Positions 10,744 to 22,425 of a stretch of 64,000 nucleotides of DNA are shown one piece after another. Position numbers and translations under genes: made by a program. This DNA comes from Panagrolaimus kolymaensis. Lineage: Eukaryota > Nematoda > Chromadorea > Rhabditida > Panagrolaimidae. The notes under the pieces were generated by a model. The model saw only the letters and a program-made list of their open reading frames with translations, did no database searches and was not told the origin of the DNA. Numbering within the stretch: position 1 is the stretch's first letter; the number at the start of each line of letters is the position of its first letter. The stretch lies in contig JAJQJQ010000026.1 of assembly GCA_028622995.1 (NCBI GenBank), forward strand, positions 2,480,001 to 2,544,000, in the 5' to 3' direction.

Positions 10744-12626
10744 ATGTCTTATTCCACCAGAAGCAAAAAAAGGTTAATTGGAGGACCGGCGGGTGATGCT
10801 AGAAATGAACTAACAAAACAAAATCGGATAGCTGACAAAACTTCTGGTGAGTTATATTATAATATATGTTTTTTTGCTTATTTTATTTTTATAAAACTCT
10901 GTCGAGGTGACTAATACATATTACAATTTTAAGTGCCACAACCTGATCAATCAAATTCATCGAAAGAAGATAAAACAAATGTAACAAAACAACGGTTAGT
11001 TTTTTTCGTATACTTTATTTTTGTGATACAATAATGATTTTAGTGAACTGAAAACGACGATTACCAAAACTTCAATTGCGATGGATCTTGGAAATATCAA
11101 TCGTAAATCAAATAATAATGGTACTTCTGAAATTTCATTGGATGATCTGTCACTTAAAGAAGAAATAAAACTTAAAAATGTTGTAATATCTCTCCCATCA
11201 ACTGATCCTAAACTTTTGATAAATGGTGATGAAGTTACAGAAAAAACAAAGAAAATTCTTAGATATGGTAACTTTTTTCCCCTTTAATTTTCTCTGCTTA
11301 TGTACTTTTTATAGATTCCTTTATTTACAAAGAAAATGATGGCAAATACTATTTATATCACAAGTATTGGAAAATCCCATATCGAGAAGATAATAAACTC
11401 TTTGTGTGCCCTAAGTAAGTTTTTCAAAAATTTATAAATGTTTTATATTTTGCGTAGAGTTTGCCAGCAAGAGATATTAGCAAAGTTTTAAAATAGTTTA
11501 CTGGATATAGCAATTTGGCACTTTTCTATTTTAGAACCCCCTTCTTTTTACGTTTATTTTTTTCAATTTTTCATTCTTTTTTTACTAGATTTTTGTATGG
11601 AATTTTTTCCATAAACAGTAAAGATACTTTCATTTACTTTGAAATGATAACTAAGTTAATAGATAGTATGATATGATACTTTTTGGGATCCAAATTCTTT
11701 ATTAGTTCGACATATTTTCTTTACTTTAAAATACTTTTTAAAATCTATCCTTTAACTTTATGGATCCTTGGATCCTTGGATCCTTGAATCATGGATCCTT
11801 CGATAATGGATTCTTTGATCATGGATTTTTTGACTTTATGGATTTTCAAGTGTATTTGAGTTTTTCATTTTTGGATCTATTAGTTTCTTTGAATATTTTT
11901 TTTTATTATCTTTGGATCCTTCGAGTTTAGTCCTCATCAGTATCTTTTATCCTTTCCTTTTTTCTCTTTTTATCCTTTAACATTTTATGTTCTTCAATTA
12001 TTTTATATCCAAGAAATGATCCTTTCAATAGCATCAAGTTTTAAAAATAAATCTTTGAAGCTTCCGTAGTCGAGTGGTTTAGTAGTTGGCCGTCCGATCT
12101 GGCAACAATCTTGATCGAAAGGTCGAATGCAGATAAAAAAAAAGAATGAAAAATTGAAAAAAATAAACGTAAAAAGAAGGGGGTGCTAAACTAGAAAAGT
12201 TCCAGCAATTTTATCAAGTAAAGGTGAAAAATATTATAAAGTCTTATTTACAAACATTTATAATTTAAAAAAATTTATATAGAAATATTATAATCATTTA
12301 AATCTTTTTAGGTGTATCAAAGGGATTCGCTTTGATCGTAAAATTGGATTTGTGATGGTTAGTAAAACAGCATGGCACAAAAATTATCGATGTGATCGTA
12401 AGTTTTTTTTAAATTTTTCTTTAATAACTTCACACCAAATTTTTACCATTCATTTTTAGTTAATCGACCTGCACCTAAAAAAGGATATAAATATTGTAAT
12501 GAATGGATTACTATTGAAGAAGTTGATCGTAAAAGAAAATCCCTTGAAGATCAAGGTTATAAGCCTATTCAAGTTTCTCCTGATGCAATTCCTCAAAAAG
12601 AAGCTGAAAACTATGAACTTGTTTAG
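10744..12626 (+). CDS. Uncharacterised protein with a possible C-x2-C/H-x5-C zinc-binding segment
   Basis: Six exons: 10744-10846, 10934-10994, 11044-11267, 11315-11414, 12312-12397, 12460-12626, all with GT/AG borders, giving 246 residues. The N-terminal third is basic and polar (starts MSYSTRSKKRLIGG). The middle is acidic (ISLDDLSLKEEIKL). The conserved-looking part is about residues 132-195, with an aromatic run (KYYLYHKYWKIPYRE), then FVCPKC and AWHKNYRC. The CxxC followed by a His and Cys suggests a small zinc-binding fold that faintly recalls FLYWCH-type fingers. I do not recognise the family and assign no function. Intron 4 is 897 bp because a 687-bp inverted-repeat element is inserted in it; the other introns are 47-87 bp. 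An AATAAA signal lies about 150 bp after the stop. Confidence 0.72.
11517..12203. mobile_element. Inverted-repeat element in intron 4, with 8-bp target duplication
   Basis: The direct repeat AGCAATTT at 11509-11516 and 12204-12211 flanks 687 bp that begin GGCACTTTTCTATTTTAG and end with the inverse complement of a close variant. The arms are about 65 bp (11517-11582 and 12133-12203) and match with about four differences, including the run CCCCCTTCTTTTTACG. The interior holds short tandem GGATCCTTGGATCCTTG-type repeats at 11757-11810 and a tRNA-like segment at 12060-12130. No transposase frame is present. The 8-bp duplication is compatible with hAT or Mutator-like elements, but the GG terminus does not match the usual hAT end, so the superfamily is left open. 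Confidence 0.72.
12060..12130 (+). pseudogene. tRNA-like segment (SINE head or tRNA relic)
   Basis: The 71-bp stretch begins GCTTCCGTAGTCGAGTGG, like the 5' half of a tRNA. TAGTCGAGTGG (12067-12077) matches the polymerase III A-box consensus at every fixed position. AGGTCGAATGC (12120-12130) fits the B-box at 8 of 11 positions, at the right distance downstream. The 3' acceptor strand does not pair with the 5' end, so it cannot be a working tRNA. It is followed by an A-rich run and the right arm of the surrounding inverted-repeat element. The best reading is a tRNA-derived SINE fragment captured in, or forming part of, that element. Confidence 0.45.
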
Positions 12627-13200
12627 ATGGAAATGAAAATGAAGAAGCTTATGATCTTTAATATCTATTACTTATGTTATATACTCGTTACTCAACGTCT
12701 CAAACTTTAATGAAAGAATGTATGTAATAAAAAAATGTTTAGGTTAAAATTTATAACTGTTAATTAATTTGTTTGTTTGTTAATAAACTTTCTATTTCAA
12801 CCTATTTTTTGTGTAAAAATATGACAAATGAAAAATGTCAGCAAAGTTTCTTTTTATCGTCTAAACCTAACACGCAAGAAAAGTGCAAAGACAATAGAGA
12901 AGATTTTGTATGAAAATGGAATGAAATATAAAACGTTTAATTTTGTTTGCTTGGATACCTTTAAATGCTTAAAAACAACTACATTAATCGCCTTTATTAC
13001 TTTTATAAAAAATTACAAGAAAATATATATAAAGATAGCAAAACAAAGAACAATAAAACTCGATTTACTTCCTCTTGTTTTTTAATTTATTCTTGCTTTT
13101 GAACTTTTATTTATTATTTAAGTAAAGCAACGTACTACATATAACTAAAAGCAACACTAACAAACTCTCAACACATAACAACAACAAAAAATAGCATTAA
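12627..13200. other. Convergent 3' region
   Basis: Between the stop codons of the uncharacterised gene (+) and the TMX2-like gene (-). It contains the 3' UTRs of both, including an AATAAA near 12781. An 85-codon frame at 12828-13085 is AT-rich with no recognisable similarity, and I do not consider it a gene. Confidence 0.4.
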
Positions 13201-14281
13201 TTATTCTCCTTTATTTTTCTTTGAAAATTTAGCCCGCTTGCATTCTTCATAAATGTTGTTTAAATCATATTCAAGAATAATGTTTTCCTGAAAAATGAAA
13301 AGAAAAATAATGATAAATCAAAAGATAATTTTCATGCTTTTTTTCCTTTTCTTTTTTCCCATTAACTAACCTCTGTAAAAGCGAAAGGTATTGCACGTTT
13401 GTTAACGACAGTGGGTCGACGCATAATTTGTTCAGCATTACGAAAGAGTGCAATGGTTGGGAGTTGTCTGCTTGCTGGATGATTGTTGATACGAAAGTGT
13501 TCCGATGCTTTAGGAAATCGAGTTACATCAAGTTTGCCAAATCGAAGATTGGGTAAAGTATATCTTTAAAAAAGGTGTTAGTTGTTTTTATGGCTGATGA
13601 AAAAAAAACCTTTCACTGAGTTTTGAAAATACTGGAATTAGATGACGACATTCAGGTGACCAACTTGCAAAAAATGCAATAACCCAAACTACTCGATTAT
13701 CTCGGTCTAACTCTTCCTAAAAAAAACCCAAATATGCTTCTTAAACTCAATTAAACAACAAACTTGAAGTCTGCCATCATGAAAATAAATAATTCTATCA
13801 GATTCTTCTGGAATTGGTTCAGGGAAAAATACCATAGTAACTGAAAGATTTATGTTGTTTGTTAATAAAAAGATAAAACATAAACAAACAGCAATAAATC
13901 TTACCCAAACATAACAAAGCAAAAACAATGCCATAAAGAGGATCCATTCGAAAGAAGAAAAATATATTTGCGATTTTGGAAAATAAATAAACTTTTGATA
14001 AATAATCTATCCAATTAATGGCTTTTCGATTTTTCCATACAATTATAACTGCTAAGAAAATGAGGACTTCATGCTCACGCTAAAAAAATATATGTTCGAC
14101 GTTTTTTAAAACTCGAATAAATTGCAAACTAACTAACCGTATCAAATGCGCATTGTTGATGAAGCTTTTCACATAGTCCCGGAGTTAATTTAGAAACCAA
14201 AAAAGACACAGATAAAGCAATATTCATAAGATGATGAGCACTCAATAAAATTTTTAATTCAGAAAGATTTGGAATACGCAT
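13201..14281 (-). CDS. TMX2-like thioredoxin-related transmembrane protein
   Basis: Six exons on the minus strand: 14138-14281, 13905-14079, 13764-13840, 13610-13716, 13371-13563, 13201-13287, giving 260 residues. The order of segments follows TMX2: an N-terminal hydrophobic region, a second membrane stretch (VLIFLAVIIVW), the signature FFFFRMDPLYGIVFALLC (around residues 84-101), FPEPIPEESDRI, then a thioredoxin fold with WVIAFFASWSPECRHL. The motif at the thioredoxin active site is SPEC, lacking the first cysteine, which fits TMX2 (human SNDC) rather than an active disulfide isomerase. KLDVTRFP, QLPTIALF and MRRP match the later thioredoxin strands. TMX2 is an ER/mitochondria-contact membrane protein of uncertain redox role. 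It is divergent from the USP37-like gene, sharing 464 bp. The exon 4 donor was set at 13609 because only that choice keeps the frame. Confidence 0.9.
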
Positions 14282-14745
14282 TTTTGTTAATTTTAAAAAC
14301 GACGAAATAAAAAGGAATAAACAATTTTTTAGAAATAATAAGCTTTGTTGCTTTCTTTAAAGATGTCGTCGTCTATTTACTTCTTGGCGGTCAAACATTT
14401 AGCCAGCCACATGTTTATGTATTTGTATTTCTGGTCTTATGAGGATGTGAGAATATACCGTAGAAAAAATTAACATTTTAACAGTAATAAACAATACTAT
14501 TTTATCCATCCAACATCGGATTAAATTTTAGCACAATTTCTTTTCCATTTTTTCTTTTTTATTTTCCATTAAAACTAATCAATTACTCATATAAAAAAAG
14601 TATAGCAGACTTGATGTAGCATTTATTGATCTTGTTGTCTAGCTTTTTTCAATGTCTTATGTCTCTTTTAAAAATGCCGTCATTTTTTATTTAATAATTT
14701 TCATTGAATAAATTTATTATTTTTTTAACCATCTAATTTTAGACT
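14282..14745. promoter_or_regulatory. Shared upstream region of TMX2-like (-) and USP37-like (+) genes
   Basis: This 464-bp AT-rich interval separates two divergently transcribed genes and must hold both promoters. The right end reads CTAATTTTAGACT followed by ATG, so the USP37-like start lies 3 bp after a good acceptor; this suggests trans-splicing or an upstream non-coding exon. No named factor site can be supported. Confidence 0.4.
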
Positions 14746-17700
14746 ATGTCAGCTTCAATTGATAATGATGGATGTTTAGTATGGCCAGGTAAAATAGGAA
14801 TTATTACAAATGGTAGCTATTCAAAACCGGAAGTAAATAAACTTCGAGTTGGTAGAATTGCATTTCAACCCCATACAAATATATTTAAAATATATACGGG
14901 AATTGGTAGAAATGAAAAGCCTGAAGTTAGTTAACTTTTTTATAACAACTTCGATTATTGGTTTTTAAAATGATTGACACATTTCATTTTTTTCTTTTTT
15001 ACTTTCAGAGTTCATTCGGTTTAACCGAAGTTCAAAATGTTGCTGTATATGGTATGAAAGATACAGTATGCATTTTTCGATTGATACAACAAAATGGTAG
15101 AGAAAAACACTATAGTGTTGCAATTGATTTTAAAGGTTCACGAGACCCTGGAAATCAGCTGACCCCAAATGAAAAGGCTAAATCTTTATGTGAATTTTTG
15201 CTTAAATTGACTAATGGAGGAGGTATGTGTATTAATTTTTCTCTTGTTTTGTTTGTTTGTTGTTCGCTTTCCCTTTTTGGCTCCAAAAAGATTATTATTG
15301 CATAACAAAAAAAAATTCACGCGTCATTATGAGCTGTTCCGTTATTTTCTAATCAATTTTTTATATATTCTTATTTAGCAAAACCCTCACTACTTACCAC
15401 AAAATTTGTTTCCACCAAATTACCAGGTTCTTCACACACTTCTGAATCCTCAATGGCTTCTGCCACCACCAAAAAACGCAATGTTTTAATTTCACAATCC
15501 AAACAAGGTTTATTAAATAAATGAATCACCCCTTTTAAAATATTTAATAATTTTAATTTTAGAAAGAAGCGAAGATGAAAAGAAAAGATATCAAGAAGAG
15601 CTCCGAAAGGCAGCGTTGAATATTCAACCTCGAAGTGTACCGGACACTAAAATTGAAGTAACAACTATGGAACAGCCAAGCCCAAAAACAAAAGTAGTGA
15701 CCTCCCCAAAAAAGCAACAGCCAATTTCAATTTCATCTTCCTCTTCTCGACGGCGGAAGAATGATGCTGTTGAAAAAGCTATTAATCCCATCAAGGAAGA
15801 AGAAATTCCAACAAAGCGAAGAAAAACAGCACCAGCAGAAAAAAATCCTTCAATATATGAATCTCTTCGGTCACGTAATCAAAGATCATCAGGCTTGGTA
15901 AGTGCATAATCTACAGCCTGTATCGATAGATAATAAAACAATTTACAATACAACTTTTATATTTTTAGAATAAACTTTCAAATTATTCAAGTCGTGGATC
16001 ACCATCGGGTTTAGCAAATATGGGAAATACTTGTTATATGAATTCCGTGTTACAAGCAACTTTTATAGTTGATAGTTTTTCTAAACGTTTATTTGAAGCG
16101 TTAAAATTCTTTCAAAAAGAAGCATTAAACTCTGAAGTTTTTATTGAAAAATATTTGCCTTTAATGAAGTAATTTTCATTTAACATTTTTCTTTATGTTT
16201 TTGTTAATTCAAAGAATTTCAGGGCTTTTTCAAATCTTTTAAGCAATCGATGCTCTGGAAATAGTTTAACCGTTTTTCTCAAAAGTGTTTTGGGATGTGT
16301 CAGTACTGCAGCTGATAAGTTTAGAAATAATCGACAAGAGGTAATATAATAATTATTTTTGAAAGATAAATTTCAATAAAAAAGTTAAAAAAATCATAGG
16401 ATGCCCATGAATTTTTGATGGATATGTTAAGTCAGTTGCAAGGTGAATTCAATGAAGCGGTTAAACAATTACACGGTCGTCGACCTTATCTTTTGCAATC
16501 CACGGATCCCATTCGAGAATGCTTTGGATATACTCTTCGTCGAATATTTTCATGCCAAAAATGCAAACATGAAACTAGCGTGGAAGAAGAAAATACAAAT
16601 TTCATTGTTCACATTAGCGATGAAAGAAAAAAATCTAATAAATTTACTTTTGCTGATATTTTGCGGGATTCCATGGCTGAAGAAGATGTGGAACATGTTT
16701 GTGATAAATGTAAAGCTAGCGAAGCTACAATGAAACCCGAATTTGTTAAACTCCCAGAGTGAGCTTCACAAATATAAAAAAATGAAATTAATATAATCAA
16801 TTTTAGACATTTTATCTTTGTAATTCGTCGATACTTTTATAACCAACAAAATGGAAACAAGCATAAACTTCATGCAAAAGTTTCAATGCATAAATATCTC
16901 ACATTTGTGAGTAGCAAAGAAGTTCCACAAGCTCAAAACATTGAAGATCAGCTTAAAATAGCTGCAGCTGATTCTGTTGAAACGCTAACTCCAACAACAA
17001 CACCAATTACTAGTCCAAAGAAAAATGGACGAAAACGTTCAAGAGGAGGAGGAACCAAAAAAATAACCATTTCTCGAGGTATTGATAATCGATTTAGAGA
17101 TCGAAAAATGAATTCATCCAAAATGGGTTATCTCGTTGAAGATATCAATGAAGAAGAACTCATTCATAAAGCATTTGAAAACCTTTTTAAATGGAGTAAA
17201 GAAAATGTTCACATTAAAGCTAAAGTTAAACCTTGCACAACGGTGAATGATGAACCAAATGAAAATTTTAATGGCTTTTTATATGCTTTAAGTGGAGGCA
17301 ATGAAGCTCTTTATATTAAATTAAGAGATATCGTAAGTATTTGGAAAATGGGAAAAAATGGTTTTTGAATGAAATGTTTTAAGATTTGGAATTTACTTGC
17401 ATCGAATGCAGACCTTTACGCAAGTATGCTTGGTAAATCAGAAAAAGCATTCAAGGATTATGTCAATAAAGTTCGAAAAAATGATTTGCCCGCCACTAAT
17501 TTAGAATTACATGGTTGTGCAGCTTTATTTGAAGCGGTTATAGTTGTAAATGAAAATGATCAATGGATTTCATATTGTCCGAAATTTGTTAAAAAAGGAA
17601 ATGAACGAACAGGTAATAAAAACTTCCATAAAATTATTTTACTAAAACCCCTTTTTAGTGGTTACATCAAATCATCCAATTCATCGAAAGAAACTTTATC

Positions 17701-18081
17701 TTCCAGTGAATGTAAATTACATTGCTTCTTCTCTTCATCCCAAACGTGCCCGATCATATTGTTTGAGTTCGGTGGTATGTCACGTGGGACAAAGTACCGA
17801 AGGTGGTCATTATAAATGCGCGGTTCAAACTTCAACAGGTTCATGGTCAATGTGTAATGACGATGTTGTATCAAATTGTCAAGAAAAAACTGTTTTAGAT
17901 AAAAGTGGAGATTCGGGTTATATTTTGTTTTATACTTTATGGTTTGTCTCTTTCGTTAGCTTTATAACAAATTCTAAAATATTGCTGGATTTTTTTTAGT
18001 AAAGATCGAAGCCCTTCACCAAAACGTGAACGAAATGATGATGCTCAAACACAACCACAATCACAACAAACAACAGCATAA
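14746..18081 (+). CDS. USP37-like ubiquitin carboxyl-terminal hydrolase with a nested OTU-like insert
   Basis: Eleven exons: 14746-14925, 15009-15222, 15379-15507, 15563-15897, 15969-16168, 16223-16340, 16400-16758, 16807-17332, 17384-17612, 17659-17941, 18000-18081, giving 884 residues. Residues about 1-150 match the N-terminal PH-like domain of the USP26/29/37 group. A basic, Ser-rich linker follows. The USP catalytic domain starts with GLANMGNTCYMNSVLQ (nucleophile Cys about 308), then DAHEFLMDML, a two-CxxC zinc ribbon (SCQKCKHE, VCDKCKAS) and FIFVIRRYFYN. The His box is CHVGQSTEGGHYKC (His about 814), with CNDDVV supplying the third residue. USP37 removes ubiquitin chains (cell-cycle and replication substrates in mammals). 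Between the boxes human USP37 has ubiquitin-interacting motifs; here about 240 residues contain a Lys/Arg-rich linker and an OTU-like fold (about 664-790; see separate entry). The C-terminal tail is Gln-rich. Confidence 0.92.
17258..17752 (+). other. OTU-like, probably catalytically dead domain nested in the USP37-like protein
   Basis: Within exons 8-10, residues about 664-790 can be laid on the OTU peptidase fold. NFNGFLYALSGG stands where OTUs have DGNCLFRAL. KLRDIIWNLLASNADLY stands for the LR..v..yi..N.dl helix. NLELHGCAALFEAVIVV stands for the LELqALa..y.vpIvV segment. PIHRKKLYLPVNVNYIASSL stands for the final strand with NHYDSV. In this alignment the catalytic Cys is Gly and the catalytic His is Asn, so the domain would be a pseudo-OTU. 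Known: OTU and USP are separate deubiquitinase folds. Inference: the insert replaces the ubiquitin-interacting motifs of vertebrate USP37 as a ubiquitin-binding or structural module. The assignment is by eye and should be treated as a strong hypothesis. Confidence 0.55.
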
Positions 18082-18754
18082 TTCCTTTCTCTCTCGTGCA
18101 TTTTTTGTATCCTATATTTTCGTTGTTGCTTTAACTGGTCAAAAAAAAATTCAAGCTTATCCGGTTTTAGATAATTAATTCTTTTTCTTATGTTAGTAAC
18201 ACACTTACCGAATCACCCTTCTTCTTTGTTCATAGTTGGTGAGAACTCAAATGTGTTCTCATTAAACCCTTTTTATTCGTTCGAATTAGTTTTATAAAAA
18301 ACCCCATGGATACGGATAACATTTTGGTACTACTTTTATAAAACTTTTAGAAATTCTTTTTTTAAAACAATAATTTTCCACCAAAATATGGTAATCAAGA
18401 AAACATCGAAGCTTTTAATTGTAAAATTATTTTTTGTATATTCATGATGCATTCCTTTTTTTTTGTTAACTAACTCGTATCTTTAACGGGTTTATTACTT
18501 CCTGTAAAAAAATGAGAAAGAAATTAAAAAAAGAGATCTCTGAATTCGATCATCGAATGTATGTATGTAGTTTTTTTGAAGTTCCAAAAATCTTCCTCCA
18601 TTTTCTTTTATTCTCTTTTTAAAGTTTTTTTGTGATCTCTTGATTGAATATATTTAAATTTTTTTATTAAATGGTTTCTATCCATGACTATAAAATAAAA
18701 ACAATAAACAACAAACAATTTATTCATTTCAAAAACTAAAATTGTAAAGCATTG
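18082..18754. other. Convergent 3' region
   Basis: Between the stops of the USP37-like gene (+) and TOM7 (-). It is AT-rich, with AATAAA-like signals near 18690-18710 for the plus strand and TTTATT near 18719 for the minus strand. No gene or structured repeat was seen. Confidence 0.4.
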
Positions 18755-19005
18755 TTATCCCCAAAGAAGACTGGTAATTCCTAATTCAACTTTTTCACCT
18801 GATGGAAGTTGGCCGCCTCGTTTGAATCCTGAATATTTTAAAATTTAGTCTTATAAATTTCATAAGTAAACTAACCAAGATAAATAACAAAGGGTAAGAA
18901 TCCATATTGAAGGCCAAGTCGAAGAATAGTTGAAGTATTGGTGCAAATTTCGTTGAAGGTAGTTGATTGTTCCAAACGTGACATATCAACGCTTTCGTTA
19001 GCCAT
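18755..19005 (-). CDS. tomm-7: Mitochondrial import receptor subunit TOM7
   Basis: Two exons on the minus strand, 18876-19005 and 18755-18828, give 67 residues. The family core is clear: LRLGLQYGFLPFVIYLGFKRGGQ followed by SLLWG at the very C-terminus corresponds to human TOM7 (RWGFIPLVIYLGFKRG...LSLLWG), with a single membrane span. TOM7 is a small tail-anchored subunit of the outer-membrane translocase that modulates assembly of the TOM complex and PINK1 retention. The protein is about 10 residues longer at the N-terminus than human TOM7. An in-frame ATG three codons upstream (19014) would give 70 residues; the sequence does not decide between them. The intron is 47 bp. Confidence 0.93.
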
Positions 19006-19448
19006 TGTATCCATTAAAATTAGAAAATAAAAGAATAAATAAGGTATGCAATAAAAAAAACTTCTGTAAAGTAATATATTAGCCTATGTACATCAGGGAT
19101 GATACGGAAGAACACTTTTAACAACATAAGGCTGTATCTCAAAGTTTTTTTTACATACTGACTCATTAACGTAGTCGCGAAAGCTTATGCAGAATGAAAG
19201 ATAATGCTTTGATAGGGAAAGTACATAAAGGAGGTATTTACTCGATTAACACATAAACAAACATTATAATAATCTTTATTATGATTACAAACGTGACAAA
19301 AATTAAATCACAAACAATTATTAAAAATGGAATAATAATATTTTTGCATGAAAAACAATAAAAGCAAAATAACAAAGGCAAAAAGAGAAAGAAAAGAGTA
19401 TCATAGAATAGAAAAAACCCGTAGAAATGTGTTAAAATTGTTGCATAA
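19006..19448. other. Intergenic region between two minus-strand genes
   Basis: Lies downstream of the CD2BP2-like gene and upstream of TOM7. The 3' UTR of the former and the promoter of the latter must be here. A 103-codon minus-strand frame (19238-19549) is a read-through of AT-rich sequence and overlaps the CD2BP2-like last exon in another frame; it is not supported as a gene. Confidence 0.35.
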
Positions 19449-20750
19449 TTAATCCAGATATATTTCGAAATCAACGCGACCAGCAGGATAAAAGTTTTCT
19501 GTTCCAACTTTTCGAACAAGAGCATCACCAGGAAGTTGACCAGTTTCATTTAATTCCATCATTTGTTTTGTTGATGCTGTTTTCAGAGCAGAATCATCTT
19601 CATTTGCGAGCTTATATTGCCACATAACTTCCACTTCATCGTCATCTTCTGGAAAACAACGATTATTAAACGTTTTAAAGAAAGAACAAAACAAACCATC
19701 GACGACATTTGCTTTGGCACTTGATTTCAATTCTTCATCAATGGATTTCTGAATATCTTCTTTAGACATTTCATAAATGGTGATATCACCCTTCTTAATC
19801 AGAATATCAGCTGATGCAGTAATTTTTTCAATTTGTTCAGCAATAGGATCAACATAAGGCGTTCCAGCTTTCTTAGCAGCAAATCTTTGCTTTCTTTCTT
19901 CAACAACAGGAAGTCGAGACTTGTTTAATCTTTTCATTGCTTCAGTTGCTGTTTCACCATCATTCAAATATCCAACGATTGTTTGATACACAGGAAGACG
20001 ATTTGCCATTGTGTCTTGATCAAGCTCTTCTTCTTCTTTTTCATCCTAAAAACATATGTATGTACAAAATCTATGCAAAAACCAAAAGAAATATTACATA
20101 CTTCACAAATTCGAATGTCAAAAAGACTTACCATTTCATCATCTTCTTCTTCCTTTGTTTTCACTTTATTCCAATCAACACTATCAAACCATGGATCATT
20201 GAGATCTTCAGCTTTCTTATCATAGATAAAGTTACCAGATTTGTCGAAATGTCCTTCGTCCATATCTTCATCCATGTTGAATGGCATGATCTTAGTATCA
20301 CCTTCAAAGTCGATAGTTCTGTCTTCTTGTCCACTCAAATCACGTACGTCCAAGATATCATGATCCTTTTCCTCTTCTTCGTCACTTTCTAAAGTATGAT
20401 GAGTAGCTTTCCCATTAAGCACTTCACGTCCTTCTTCATCACGATCGACGATTTTTGCATGTGCTTTATAAAGTTCATCTTCATTTGTTCTTCCTCGACG
20501 TGAAGGTTTAGGACCTTTTGCGATGAATTTCTTTTCAACTTCTTCATTGAAACGAACACGTTTTGTATTTCTTAGAGCTTTGATTTCGTCAACTTTAGCT
20601 TTTTTCTAAAAATAACAAATTAGTCATTGATAAAGATGATGAAACTATTCTCACCTCATTGGGCATTTCATCGTCATCGTTGTCATCTTCTTTTCGACGT
20701 TTGAGACTTTCACCACCACTAGCACCAGCAACATTGCTAAAATCAGCCAT
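19449..20750 (-). CDS. CD2BP2 / Snu40 (U5 snRNP) homolog with a degenerate GYF domain
   Basis: Four exons on the minus strand: 20655-20750, 20132-20605, 19697-20045, 19449-19648, giving 372 residues (human CD2BP2 341). Family landmarks in order: RVRFNEEVEKKFI near the N-terminus, a long acidic region, ITPFNMxED-like IMPFNMDEDMDEGHFD, NDPWFDSVDW, a helical middle, and the C-terminal GYF position with EVMWQYKL and ENFYPAGRVDFEIYLD. CD2BP2 is a U5 snRNP component that leaves before the active spliceosome forms and binds proline-rich ligands through GYF. Here the ligand-binding GPF and GYF motifs are not conserved (ALKTASTKQ, NETGQLPG). The last intron (48 bp, 19649-19696) has good GT/AG borders and keeps frame if retained, so a 16-residue longer isoform is possible. 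Low-complexity Asp/Glu codons are abundant. Confidence 0.88.
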
Positions 20751-21798
<1,048 letters not shown>

Positions 21799-22425
21799 GT
21801 CTCAACAAAAAAAAGTAAAATTAAAACTTGTCTTTCCCTCCTTGTTTTAATTAATTCTCAATCATCAAACAACAACTGATGATTTGTTTTATCCATTTTT
21901 TTGTTTTGTTTAACTTATCTATCAATCACAACCCTTTGTTTTTTGTATCTATGTCCTAACCTAAAATATTATTATTATTATCTTTGCCTCCCCACTTTAT
22001 TATTATTTTTTATTTATATACTTTTTGTGTGTTTTATTTGCTATTTTTTGAATGAAGAAAAAAATGTCAGCATAAAATGTTTTTTGCTGTTGTTGTTTGA
22101 TCGCAAAAAAGCTTTCTTCTCTTTTTCATGTGTAGGATAGCCATAAGCCTCATTATTTAATATAATATATTATTGAGCCTTTTTTTTCATCGGAGCTTTC
22201 TATTTTACTTTTATGCTTTCTTTCCTGTGAAAGAATGGTGTCGTTGTTTTTTTTATTGATTATTTCGTGTTTATGGTTTAGCATCGTCTTTATTAATAAT
22301 CTTCTTTTTTTGTGTTAACGGTTGCTATACTGTCAGAGGAGATGGAAAAGAAGCTAACGACGACAGTAATTATTGGATAACAAACAATAAATTATTATTT
22401 TTTTGATTTTTTATGCAAAATTTTT
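21799..22425. other. Convergent 3' region
   Basis: 3' UTR of ARF1 (polyadenylation signal AATAAA at 22386-22391), facing the end of the minus-strand four-span membrane protein gene. T-rich and low complexity. Nothing else seen. Confidence 0.45.

Noticed and set aside
12060..12130. Functional tRNA gene
   Set aside because: A-box is good, but the acceptor stem does not close and the B-box has three mismatches; better taken as SINE or tRNA relic.
12828..13085. 85-codon frame between convergent genes
   Set aside because: Lys/Ile/Thr-rich, AT-driven composition in a 3' UTR region; no motif, no neighbours in frame.
13610..13716. Active thioredoxin or disulfide isomerase assignment for the TMX2-like gene
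   Set aside because: The active-site motif is SPEC with only one cysteine and the membrane layout and flanking motifs match TMX2, so oxidoreductase activity of the classical type is unlikely.
14958..15305. 115-codon frame starting at 14958
   Set aside because: It includes exon 2 of the USP37-like gene, but its ends are intron sequence; the real exon is 15009-15222.
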